This document shows positions 1 through 11,661 of a stretch of DNA of 64,000 nucleotides, piece by piece (position 1 is the stretch's first letter; the number at the start of each line of letters is the position of its first letter). The translations under genes and the position numbers were made by a program. A model generated the notes under the pieces. That model saw nothing but the letters and a program-made list of their open reading frames with translations, had not been told where the DNA came from and did not search any database. Location of the stretch: positions 1,426,968 through 1,490,967 of the forward strand of contig CAJFCJ010000009.1 of assembly GCA_904063045.1 (NCBI GenBank). The letters are read 5' to 3'. The stretch is from Dimorphilus gyrociliatus (taxonomy: Eukaryota > Annelida > Polychaeta > Dinophilidae).

Positions 1-1255
1 GTGTGATTTAGAAATGCAAATTCGACACATTTACTATTTTGATCATAATCGGTGTTCTCCTTTACTACTAAACCGTCAGCACTAAAGATTGCAGTAATAT
101 CTGTACCCCTCTCGTGGGTAAAATATTCTCCTAGGAAATGCCTTGGCACCTTACATTTCTTAAGAGTTTGGCTGTTAACTGTAAAGAAAAGTCAAAAAAA
201 AAATTATTATAAATTTTCGCTCAGGTGTGTTTGTAAAGTTGAATGATTTATAGTAATGTACAGCAATCATCTTATAATAAGATGACAGATTTGAAGTTCC
301 TTATCTAAAATTATATGAATATTGACTACTTACCTAAAATAAAGGTGATAAGGAAGATAAAAGTAAGATAAAGCGGCCGAAAATATGATGCCGCCATTTT
401 AAGATAAGGACAGGTATGCAATAGATGGCGTTGTACGCAAATGGGACAATATTACAAATAACAGTCACCTTTAACATGACTTGCTTGATAAATATTTAAA
501 TTATCTCCATAGCCTAAATAAAAATCGAAAACAAATAACAGAAAAAATTTATTTTTTTTCAATATAAGTAAAGTTATATCAGCCAAAGGCGCGTTTTTTT
601 TTAGAACATTTACATTTTCCAGGCCTATATAAGAATATTTTCGAACATGCAAACTTTCTATATATAATCAAGACATTTAAAAAAATTAACGATTTACTAA
701 TTAACTCAAACATGTTTATTACAATATTAAACAGGTTATTCAGTATGTTTTAAGTTAGTTCTCGAATCTAATGAATAAACATGAGAGAATGTCGAGTGAA
801 AATACTCAACATAGATGACATGGTTAAGTAAATTCAAATTTAGAACGAAAATGGCCAGACCCGGCGAAGCTGAAATAATTTTTCTCTCCAAAGGCGTTAA
901 TTCTTTTCCAAAAAGGAAACACTCATTTTTTAAAGTTGTTAGCAATAAAAAGAAGTCATCTCTACCCGATAAGGAACAAAATCAAATGATGGAAAAGGCA
1001 AATTTCTTCTATTCATAAGAGAAAAACTCTAATATTTCATAATAATTCTTATGTTTTTGCCTATAAATTTGCTAGAATTTTATTTAAGCTTAACTTTTCA
1101 CAACTTATATTGTTCTGGTTTTTATTTTTGATATTTTTTATTAGTTTAACATTGTGAAAGGTCAAACTGTATATTTTTTGTTTTGTTTTGTCACCTGAAT
1201 ACTTTTTTTGAAATATTTTTTTAATGGCTTGTTATTTTCATAGGGAGGCGAGAAT
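1..1255. other. AT-rich sequence with no recognisable gene
   Basis: Both strands hold only short open frames without protein-like composition. The best one (815-1018, plus) is lysine/serine rich, has no convincing splice context and was not accepted. A possible splice acceptor lies at about 1243 (tttcatag) just before the kinase start, so the end of this stretch may be a 5' UTR intron of the next gene. Confidence 0.5.
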
Positions 1256-3202
1256 ATGAATTACAGTAACGGTGAACATTCAAAATTAATTCCAACTCAA
1301 TCTTCTAAATATAATATGAAGTGGAATTCAATTAAACAGTATTTCAAGAGGAAAATTGGTTCGAAAACATCGAAAAAAGAGCTATGTGTTGAGGAGTTGA
1401 AACACCTTTTTACAGCAGCAAATCAGGAGAAACAACTTATTAATGTAGAAGAAATGAAGAACGCGAAAAAAGGGGGTGATTTTGTACCTTTGGGTGAAGA
1501 AGATTTAACCCAGTTAAGTCCCGATGAAAGAGAACGTAAGGAAATCATTACAGTAACCGATAAGTCAACGCAACCATTAACTCCTGAAGGGAAAGCAATC
1601 GAAAAAATTGCTTCGGAGGAAGCGAATATGTCAACTTCTGTGACTCTAGGGAAAGATTGTCTTCAGACGTCTAATAATGACAGGACTATCCATGACGAAT
1701 CACTAACGGCTTCTCAAACCCCTGAAGGAACATTTGCCAAGCAGTTGACTACCGAAATGGCCAACGAGATTTCTACTCCGACGCAAAATTTTGAAGGAAA
1801 ATCAAATGCAGGAAGATTCACCAACCCCAGTTACAGGCAAGCAACAACTCATGGAGCTTCGAATTTACTAGAATATGATGATAAAACTAGCTTAGTATCG
1901 AATAAGAGTAAATTCTTTGATAGAGGAGACGCCGATACTAAAAAAGAGGAAAGTGCAAAAGGAAAATCTTCAATGTCCAGGAGAAGACAGTCAAAATTTG
2001 GATCGATAATAAGAAAATCATTTTCATCCGAAGACAATAAAGGAGAGAAGAAGGAAGAAAGAAGGAGTAAATCAAGATCATTAAAAATGCTAAAAATACA
2101 TCTTACCAACAAGTGGAGTATTAGCTCCAAATCGAAAAATTCGATTTTTAAAGAGAACAGTAATCTACCCAAGTGTATTCCATCGTGCTGGTTAAATCTT
2201 CTTTCGTTCAAGTTGAAGGATGATTTATACAGTGGGCTTTGTAAACTTATGACATCGACAGCATACGACTGGTCTCAGGTACCTGCTATGCCAAACTTTG
2301 TTGATACGGATAGTGTTGAATTTGTACTTGGAGGTGATCAATGTCCAATACCTATTGGTGTAGGAAATTTTGGTAGTGTTTATCTCGCACGTCGTCCGGA
2401 AGATAACGAATTAGTCGTTTTGAAATACGTAAGAGTTACTTCATTCGGCCTATTCGAATTGATCAAGGAAGCAGGATTCAATAAAATACTTAGCGACGCA
2501 TTTGGTCAACCAGCTCCAAAGTTCTTTGGTTTAATTAATCGTCCTTTAGACAATGACCATTGGCCTTTAGCAATTGTAAGTGAATTTGTTGGCGATCCTA
2601 TAACTCATAAAGTGTTCAATTTATGCGATGTTCTTCGCTGCTGTACCGAGAAATCTTCTCGAATTGATAGAACGGAAAAGACTTGGTTATCTGTGTGCAT
2701 CGAAATAACTGAAGCAATTGCTAACATTCATAACTTATCTATTTACATAAATGACTTAAAAAGTGACAACATAATCTTAAGACCAGTTAGAGGAGGTAAA
2801 TGGAGAATTTATATAATTGATTATGGGAATGCGACAAGAGGCCATCATAGACTTCAACTATCAACCGGAGGAATGTCTGAAAAAGAATTTTTGACCACCT
2901 ACGGCCAGGTCGCACCTGAAGTTTTAAGAAAAGGATATTGCAGTCCTGCTTCTGATATATACAGTCTTGGAAATATCTTAAGCATGATACATTCTTGTAG
3001 TTTGGTTGGAAAGACTGTTAATGAGTTGGGAACTAGATGCTTATTGGAAGATTATCAAGCTAGACCGTCTACGGCCCACATAACTAAACAGCTCATGACG
3101 TTATATCAAGCGTCCCTTGGTAAACAAAAATCGTCGGGAATCGATAAAACCAATTATCCATTCAAATATCTAAACACGAATTTGATACAATCGGTTGTAT
3201 GA
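1256..3202 (+). CDS. single-exon Ser/Thr-type protein kinase with long disordered N-terminus
   Basis: A 648-residue protein encoded by one uninterrupted exon, unlike most genes here. Residues 1 to about 350 are low-complexity, rich in Ser, Lys, Glu and Thr, and probably disordered. The kinase domain spans about 365-625: glycine loop GVGNFGSVYLA, beta-3 lysine in VVLKYV, catalytic loop INDLKSDN with Asp500 (the HRD motif reads YIND), metal-binding Asp522 in IDYGNA (replacing DFG), and an APE motif. The lysine and both aspartates are present, so it may be active, although HRD and DFG are degenerate. I cannot assign a family; it is not a clear orthologue of any named kinase. The start is the first ATG after a possible acceptor (tttcatag), so a noncoding 5' exon is possible. 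No signal peptide or membrane segment is seen. Confidence 0.82.
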   Translation: MNYSNGEHSKLIPTQSSKYNMKWNSIKQYFKRKIGSKTSKKELCVEELKHLFTAANQEKQLINVEEMKNAKKGGDFVPLGEEDLTQLSPDERERKEIITVTDKSTQPLTPEGKAIEKIASEEANMSTSVTLGKDCLQTSNNDRTIHDESLTASQTPEGTFAKQLTTEMANEISTPTQNFEGKSNAGRFTNPSYRQATTHGASNLLEYDDKTSLVSNKSKFFDRGDADTKKEESAKGKSSMSRRRQSKFGSIIRKSFSSEDNKGEKKEERRSKSRSLKMLKIHLTNKWSISSKSKNSIFKENSNLPKCIPSCWLNLLSFKLKDDLYSGLCKLMTSTAYDWSQVPAMPNFVDTDSVEFVLGGDQCPIPIGVGNFGSVYLARRPEDNELVVLKYVRVTSFGLFELIKEAGFNKILSDAFGQPAPKFFGLINRPLDNDHWPLAIVSEFVGDPITHKVFNLCDVLRCCTEKSSRIDRTEKTWLSVCIEITEAIANIHNLSIYINDLKSDNIILRPVRGGKWRIYIIDYGNATRGHHRLQLSTGGMSEKEFLTTYGQVAPEVLRKGYCSPASDIYSLGNILSMIHSCSLVGKTVNELGTRCLLEDYQARPSTAHITKQLMTLYQASLGKQKSSGIDKTNYPFKYLNTNLIQSVV

Positions 3203-3535
3203 TGTTTGTTAACGAAGAAAATTAATTATTTGTCATTCTTGATATCAGAGGTTAATTATGAATAAAATAACGATTCACTGAGTAATTTTCGATTTCCGAA
3301 AAGTTATTATTTATTATTTTTGGAGGGCTATTGCCCAATAGTAGCGATAATTAGGGCATTCGAAAGAAAGACATTGTAATTTATTCTGAAAGCATTTCGA
3401 AGCGCTTTTGCTTATAATACTTTCTGTGACTGGCTAAAAAACGATCCTGAATTTTAATAAGGCTTCTAGATTAAAGTCACAATAACCACTTACGTAGACA
3501 GTCTTAAAAGCTAAGAAATATTTTACTTAGTAAAT
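3203..3535. other. intergenic spacer
   Basis: About 330 bp between the kinase stop and the next ATG. AT-rich; no gene or RNA recognised. It must hold the 3' end of the kinase transcript and the promoter of the glutaredoxin gene. Confidence 0.5.
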
Positions 3536-4784
3536 ATGGTGTGTGTACCATGTATCATTATTCCTGTTCTTTTATGGGTGTTTCATAAATACATACAACC
3601 TTTGATATTGAAATTTTGGAACCCTTGGAGCAAAAAGGAAGCTAAAACTATTGATGTAAGTTTATATTTTAAAGATTTCTATTTTCTATTAGTCTAAATA
3701 TCGAATCGTATTAATAGTTCCATAATCTGTATCATTGACAGCCGCATGACATCACATTTCAAATTGAGTCTTATTTTTGTAATGTTTTTTTATATACATT
3801 TCCTAAGCTAGTCTATACTTTAAAGATACTGATAATAAATTAACTAGGACATAAATTTATCAATTAAATCGTTTAGTAGGGATTTTAGCAAGAATGAAAT
3901 TCAGAATGAAAAAGCATTTTTTTTTAAATATTACTATAGATGGCATTAAATGTTTGCCTCCATTTTAGCATTGACCTTCAGGCCTAACGCGTTATGATAT
4001 ATTTTTTCATTAATTGTTAATGGACAGACAACTTGGAACATTTTGTTCGCTAAAGAACAGATCTTGTTCGGTCATCTGTCAGTATATCTAGGTTTTAAAA
4101 ATATATGCCAAAATCAAAAAAGTTGAGCTATGTATCAAAATTTAGCTAAAGGTTCAATATTTAAGTGGACAACGACACTTTTAACAGTTAATATAGTGAG
4201 ACAAAAAAAGTACACAACTATACCTCAAACGTTGATAGTAATAAATATAATCTTTACTTTTACTTTTATATTTGATCTATTTATGTATTTCAGTGGGACT
4301 CTTTGAAAACAGAAGAATCCGATTATATAAAGAAGAAAGTAAATGCAGAACCTGTCGTTTTATTTTCAAAGACAACATGCAGCTTCTGTAGTCTAACTAA
4401 AGATGTTTGTAAAAATTGGAAAATTCCTTAATCTTTTAAAAACTTATGATATATTCTTTCAGCTTCTAAATGAAATCGGTGTAAACTATTATGTAGAAGA
4501 AATAAACGAAAATGAAAATTGTGAAAAACTTCAAGAGGCCTTTAAAACATTGACTGGAGAGAGAACTGTAATTACTATACAAATTATTATTTTGTTTTGC
4601 TAAAAATCTAAATATATATATTAATATATTTTCTAATTTTTCCACCTCTCCTTCTTAGGTACCTAGAATTTTTATTGGTGGAAAATGCGTTGGTGGAAAT
4701 TCAGATGCCTGCAGTCTTCATAATCAAGGTAAACTGGTAACTCTTTGTAAAGATGCCGGAGCAACTTTTAAGAAAACTGATTGA
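3536..4784 (+). CDS. glutaredoxin with a C18orf32-like hydrophobic N-terminus
   Basis: Four exons, all phase 0: 3536-3655, 4294-4404, 4463-4567, 4659-4784, giving 153 residues. Exon 1 (40 aa) begins MVCVPCIIIPVLLW and continues to FWNPWSKK; this closely resembles the start of the UPF0729/C18orf32 family, a short hydrophobic segment known for ER and lipid-droplet association. Exons 2-4 form a complete glutaredoxin: active site CSFC, the ERTVPRIFIGG stretch with the cis-proline, and the GG-containing glutathione-binding region. The register between exons 2 and 3 matches human GLRX2 without gaps. The glutaredoxin exon 2 has no in-frame ATG upstream and opens directly after a tttcag acceptor, so it needs a 5' exon; exon 1 fits in phase. 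Inference: a membrane-anchored oxidoreductase. The 638-bp intron 1 is longer than its neighbours and could hide another exon. Confidence 0.72.
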
Positions 4785-5004
4785 AAAGTACAAGTTATGA
4801 TATTATTTTTATGTTATGCTTAGAATTATGATTTCTTTTTTTATTTATAAGTACAAATTTGTGACAAACTATGGAACAACGTCTTTATTTTTTTCCCTAC
4901 AGTTTAATATAGCATATAATAGTCAATTAACAAGAAAAAAATTGCCTATTTACACATAAGGAATATTAAATAGAATGTAACGTATTTACAACAAAAAGTA
5001 ATAA

Positions 5005-5775
5005 TTAATTGATATTATATTTTCTTAACTCGTATATTCTTTCATCTTCGACTTCACAGCATATATCAAATTGATGCCTTCTACGTCTATCCTTTATACA
5101 CCTTGAAAATTGATGCATTATATCCACAGTCCATTTCTTATGCTATTAATTATAAAGAAAAGATATATATTAAAATACGTAGAATACACGCAATATCTAT
5201 AAAGCCCACAACGATAATGGAATTGCATATATTGTGTATATAATGCAAACCTTTTGTATATTTTTTCGTACGCTACCATTTACAGGCCTATTAACATTTG
5301 TAAAAGCAATAGAGTCTTCATAATATCTAGCATCACAAAGAAACCCTTTAAATCCTGCTAATGTTCCAAGCATACAACATGACCAGTGACGTTTCGGAAC
5401 TTCTGTTAAAACATACATTAAGAAAAGTGGTTAAATACATAGGTTCTTTAAAAAAAATAATAGAATAAAAATGATTAGCCTTCTAAACGAACTTTGAAAG
5501 TAATTTATTAATTCTTTAGATGGTATGAGGGGTTGACTCTTTTTTCCTTCGATTTCCATTAAGTATTTAGAATTAGTTGCAGTTGTTACCAAATAATCTG
5601 CAATGGGGGAGAAAATGGAGCCTATAAGGTGAAATAAAAAAATTTAGATAATCAATTTACCCCCAAAAGATGGAAAGTATGCTCCTCTTCTACTTCCATG
5701 CATTGTCAGACTTTTTGCTGATATTCCCGCAAAACCTAGAATAGCGAAGAGTAGAATATCATACAGATTATTCAT
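5005..5775 (-). CDS. small secreted cysteine-rich protein of unknown family
   Basis: Four exons on the minus strand: 5775-5661, 5621-5493, 5402-5251, 5136-5005, about 175 residues. The N-terminus MNNLYDILLFAILGFAGISA is a good signal peptide. Exon 3 carries KRHWSCCMLGTLAGFKG and a following Cys; exon 4 carries a single Cys in an Arg-rich stretch and then DICCEVED, so the cysteine order is CC-C-C-CC. Phases agree (1, 1, 0). The exon 2 donor is uncertain: an alternative (AAGA then gtcaac) keeps the frame and shortens the protein. Six cysteines plus a signal peptide suggest a disulfide-bonded ligand or matrix protein, but I do not recognise the family. The gene starts about 140 bp from a possible divergent exon at 5915. 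Confidence 0.6.
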
Positions 5776-7788
5776 ATTTCTTGACTTTATTCCTCGCGAA
5801 TTCAGGATAATATGAAAAACAGCCTTACAGAAAGGTTTAAAAGCTCCTAGTATAGGCTTAAAAGGGTATTTTTTATCAAGTGACGGTCATACGGTAGACT
5901 CGAACCAATCAGCTATGTCGGGTGACACGCGATTAGGATTGCCTTTATTGCCCTTAGGTAAGTCAATAACTCCTTACGCGCCTTATTGATTATTAATCAT
6001 TTTCAAAATGCTATTATAAATACCTTATTCGCTATTGAATTAATAGTACTTTAATTAAAATTGATACTCTTTTCAACAACTAGAACGACTAATTGAAACT
6101 ATGTTCTAATTTTAATCCTTGCTAACAAATTGGCTATATTGTTATACAGTTGAATAGTGCTCATCTCAATACTGTCCTTTTTTTCAACTAGGAATAAAAC
6201 TAAAGTAACTTACTGCCTTTCTTACCCCTATATCATAATGTGTATAGATGATGTAATACACTACACGTTTGTAACTGTTTTCAAAAACAATTACAGATAG
6301 AAATTTACAAAATAACTATTACATGAAAACTTTGAAGATATACATATTAAGATAATGAAACAGATAAAAAAGAACGTAGTAAGAAAGGAAAGGAAATGTT
6401 TCTCTTCACAGTTCGTTAAAAACTTTTACAATTTTAGATATTTTCGTATAACATTTCAAAAATATAAAAATAACCTTGTTTATCCTTGTTGAAAAGTAAT
6501 ACATCATATTCATATGATAGCCTTTTTTTGTCTATCAGAGGGGGAAAGTTGCATTAAAATTAATAGTAGGTTATATATAGTGTTTATATATACTTTTTTG
6601 TTTGTTTGTCCTATATTTGTGTCTATTTAAAATATAAAGAAAATACAATATAATTAGCATATTATATAATTTATTTATTAGAATGTTTTTAAAATATTGA
6701 GGTGTTAATTGTAAATGAATTTGTTTAAAAAAAGAAAACAAGTAGTTGTTTGTCTAAATTGTATTCTCTATCATTTATACTGTTTTTTTTCACCAATTGG
6801 AATATTAAGTAGAGAGGAAATGATGTAATATGTTTACAATGAGGTAAAAGTATCATATACAGTATATTCAAATGTAAATATGTATATACTGTATATAGAA
6901 TGACTAACACAAAACTATTAAATATAGATATACTGAATAAGTCCTTGTTGCATATATAAATATATAGTGTATATATATATATATATTGGCATTGGAAAAG
7001 TTAATTCTCTATTTACATAACTTGTTGTTGAATACAGCTAATGAATTTTACAAACTGTACTTGAAAGGAAGCAGTTAAAAACTTCCAGATGTATTGCTGA
7101 TTAGTTTTTAAGTAGGATTAAACTCTCAATGACCGTCTAAGGTTTTTGTGTACAGGAGAGGGAATAAAGAGAACTTGTAAGTCTTCTAAAAAGAACGTTT
7201 TTTGTTCATTTTTTCTGATGTTTATTCAAATTTTTAAATACTTTTTTTCATTTCGAGAGGAAATCCCTTAGAGTTGTATTCTATTCTGCATTGGACCGTA
7301 ATAATCTTATTAATTTAAACTATATTGTTTGTTTTTAATAAAACTGGTAAAATTGCTTTTCGCATCGTTAAGTGGATAGGGATCTATGTTTTGCTCTAAA
7401 TCTAATTGCAATAATATATATTAATAGTTAAAGTTAGAGGTTATTAGGCATTGTATGAAGTCGAAGCGTCTTATAATTTTATCTACAACATAAATAATAG
7501 GCTGAAGAACTTTAATGATTAAATAAATCAAAGTAAATATTGTAAAATAATTAAAATATATGAGCGATATTATCATGTAGAGAGAGATAAAAACATGGAA
7601 AAATGGCCGCTCGGGCGAAACATTAGTTTGGAATCAAGTTTGCCGCTTTTTCACAGCATTATAAACAGTACGGAACACGTAGCCTATCTACCATCCAGAC
7701 GGATGGATGATAAAGCGAGAGATGTACCATTATTCAATAGAAATAGCTAGCATTTGCTGTCCTGTAAACATATTTTGTAGGTTTTATA
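5776..7788. other. intergenic region and GRAMD1 5' flank
   Basis: About 2 kb, very AT-rich between 6000 and 7560. There is one exon-like element at 5915-5957 (plus): ATG, then 14 codons and a consensus gtaagt donor, but no convincing phase-1 partner exon. A short open frame starting near 7595 and ending just upstream of the 7789 ATG looks like an upstream ORF in the GRAMD1 leader. Otherwise I see nothing. Confidence 0.4.
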
Positions 7789-10700
7789 ATGTCTCTTCAA
7801 GAAAAGGAATCTAGACTGTCATTTGCACAGGAAATATTAAGTATGGATAAAGAAAACTGCGCCTCTTCGGTCAGTAACACTTTGGAAGACAATATCACTT
7901 CGAATTTGGAAACTAATTTGGTAATTAGCTACACCAAGTAAGCAAATATTTAATCAAGTTTTCTCTAGTCATTCCTTTAGTATTAGTTTTCTAATATCTA
8001 GAATTTAGTTTGCATTGTTTGTAGTGTGTGTGTGTGTTTTTTTCAAATGTTTATTATATAATTCGTATATTACCAATTCGTTCCTGCCAGCCTACAACTG
8101 CGAAAAGTAAATCTCAAACACAAATAAAGATAACTAATTGGGCCTATTACATTGTTTCTCTCTAAATACTATATACCTAAATATCACAAGGTATTTTTTA
8201 TGCACAATTTGACTTTGGAATTCATTGAACCTATAAAGTTCTTTTATAAAAATAGTAAAAGGAATAGAAAGTACATGAAATATAAATCTTTAACTTGTTA
8301 ATATTAAAAGCTTTTAAAATACCTTACTATATCGCTGATAAAATATCAGTTAAGCAAGAGCCTGAAATTAGCTCTTAATTATAATACTAATTTAATACCA
8401 TTTCCTATTATTGAATATATACATTTAGTGCAACAAATCTGCTAATTGTAATCTCATAAATATATACGGGTTCTATATCTGTTTTATAGGTAACATTTGG
8501 CTGTAATATGTATATCGTTGATTTTTTTCAAAATCATTTAAAGGCCTATAATCAGCTTTAATGTATATTAATTTTTTTTGTAATGTTAGACCAAAGCCCC
8601 TTACTTTTTTTTTTTTAACAAAAAACAAATTAAACTAGGCTTCTCTGTATTTTTAGAAACGTCATACATTTGCGCAGTTGAATATTATATATATATAAAT
8701 ATATACAGTATAATAGTATACATATAGCATATGATTAAAGCTACACCTAGATAACAAAGTGTCTGGATAGATTCATTAATGTTTTATAAATATATTAACA
8801 CGTTTTTTATCATTATGTACATTAATTTTAACTAGACACCAAAAAAGAAAAAGCCTCTTCAGTTTAAACATTTCAGTAAAGTAGGAAAAAAAAATCAATC
8901 TCTCTTATACTCCTAGAACCTCTTATGTACTTTATTCTTAATAATACTGTCGAGAACTTATTTTATTTTAATTCTATTTCTGTTTTTTTAAAAAAAAAAA
9001 AAAGAAATATTTCATTTTCCTCATCTTAAAATGATGTTTTATGAAAAAAAAAAATAAAAAAATACCAAATGACAAGTTTTTTTTCACTAATGAAGCGCAT
9101 GCGTGTATGTTCAGATAATAGGGATCCGTGGAATCCTTTATAAAGCTGAGAAACTATGCATATTTTCATTGTGCTTGATAAGCCCGCGAAACTTTTGAGA
9201 GTCAACATGCTCTTCGTTTACTTTATTTTACTTAATATCTTCAATTTCTGCTTTTGTCAAGTGAGTTAAAACGTTAGATGGCATTATATGGGCTTATCCT
9301 ATATTTTATTCGATTGTAATCTAGCGCCACCTTACGATTGACACATCCGTAACCGAAGGAAAAAAGGTTTACGTTGTGGGAGATGTTCATGGTTGTTTAA
9401 CTGAGTTATTGAATCTGTTAAAAAAGGAGAATCTATTAAAAAGTGATGGTTTGACCATGAAGCAAAAATCTATTCTTTTTATGGCGGGGGATACTGTTAA
9501 TAGAGGACCTCGTAGCTGTGAGGTTTTAGATTTTATAGAACGAAACGAAAGAGTCTTTGCCGTTAGAGGTAATCATGAGGATAACGTTTTGGAATCAGGT
9601 TCTGAAGATAAATATCCTTGGCTTAAAGATTGTCCTCAGGCAAAAGATATTATCGAAAAATTTCCTTATACATATCGTGTTAATCAGTAAGTTAAATCGG
9701 TTACAGATATTCCAATTTTTCACGTAAAATCCTTATTTAAATTAAAAAGATATAATGCTGTTGTTGTCCACGCCGGTCTTATGCCTGATACCGAAATAAT
9801 GGATCAAGAAGTGTTTGCCATGACACGTATGCGCAACATTGAACGGTTAGCCGGTGGAATTCTAAGACCTATAGAAGAGACTAACGATGGAAACAATTGG
9901 ATAGCATACTGGAAAGGACCACAGCATATATACTTTGGTCACACCGCAAGAAGAGGTCTTCAAACTTATGATCTAGCAACAGGTCTTGATACAAGATGTT
10001 ACAAAGGAGGTCGATTAACAGCCGTAAAAATGCCAAGCTCTGAGGATCATTTTGTAAGCATCAAGTGCAAAAAGTACAACTGATTTTAACGGGAAAAAAA
10101 AAGAAAAACCTTCAAATACAGAATATTGCATTTACCGAAAAAAAAAACATAAACAACAACAATAATAAGATTTCTAATTATAATTATGTTATATATTAAC
10201 TATATATATATATAATTAAAACAAACCAATTGATTATTATAAATGATACAATGATCCTAATTCCCAGCTATTCTTTCCTATAAATAACAGTTCAAGTTTT
10301 CAGTAAGATTGTTATTGTCATATAAAATGAGAAAATTAATTATCTTTTTTTTATTTTCCTTGCCAACATTCTTTTAATTGTTTAGTAAAACATTTTTTTT
10401 TTAGATAGATAGATAGATAGAGATATACATGGAATCTCTTTTTTTATTATTATTATTTTGTTCTAAGCGAACAGATGGCATTTTTGCGTGTCTGTGCGTT
10501 TTTTTTTTTTAATATTTCGGCTACAAAGGTTTATCGATCAATTCGGATAAAATTTAAACCAAACAGAAAATAATGGGTTATCTTACCTTATTGTGAAGAA
10601 TGAGTTTTTTTTTTTTTTTGAATCCAACTAAGAAACTTATAACGCCATCTCATGTAAAATATTACAACTAAGCACTCAATTATCTAGGAAGGGCTAAGGA

Positions 10701-11622
10701 ACTTACAGCGAGTGGGGGTAGGGAGTAAAAGGTGGATTTTTATTGATCGCATCTCGTTGTGTATAGCTATTTCGATACGGAATATTTGGAAGGATGAAGA
10801 GAAATACTATCAAAAGGACAGTAAGAGGTTGATATTACACATCTTTATTTAATGATATCATACAAATTCTTATATCTCACCCGTAAATCGATCGACGCCT
10901 CATTTATGTATACAGGCCTGTAAAGAACATTTCTACATCATCGATTTCTTTTGCCGTTTCCACGGCTGTACTTGGTTAGCAGACGGGTTTTCCCGTGTTT
11001 ATCAAACATATGAATGACCACCGTTCCAAGCGTCTTTTTGACGCTCGCAGATCCCACAAACGAAGGTTGGGTGTAGTTTTTTACATGTTTATGAAATAGT
11101 CGTTTGTGCGTGCTTGTCGATTCGTTAGCATTGATTATCATAAATTATCCACGTGTATAATTCTCAATTGAGTTATGAGAGTTGACTTAATCGAAGGTTG
11201 AAATATGTTTCGCACACGCTTTTCGGTGTACAACTATTGATGTATAAACTAAATGGCAAGCAGCGAGGATTTACACTGCTCCATCGAAACTACTAAAACA
11301 AATATTGAGCGTCTAAAGAAGAATTTTTTAAGGAAATCTTATTCGACCGAAAACTCTCCAACAAGATTTGTAAAATCAAAATGGAAATGTTTAAAATCTT
11401 CCAGGTTGTCGTTTGGGACACTTGAAATAATTTTTCCAAAATTTTACTGTTCTGTTTATCCTCTCCTATCATTTCTATTTTAGTAATTTTTCCTTAGCGG
11501 TACAATTTTTAAACTTTTATAAAATGTTCAAAGATGTCGTTTTATTTATTTTGATTTTCTTTAGAACTATTTTTATGCTTGTATCTAGTTTTATGTTTGT
11601 TCTCCTACTGTTTGCCACTTTC

Positions 11623-11661
<39 letters not shown>

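Noticed and set aside
815..1018. 67-codon plus-strand frame upstream of the kinase
   Set aside because: Low-complexity composition, no splice link in phase to the kinase and no recognised similarity.
1849..2211. 120-codon antisense frame within the kinase gene
   Set aside because: Antisense shadow of the low-complexity Ser/Lys-rich kinase N-terminus.
5890..5930. tRNA-like sequence (TCGAACC on plus; a D-arm-like string on minus)
   Set aside because: No matching second box at the right distance and no cloverleaf or acceptor stem could be formed.
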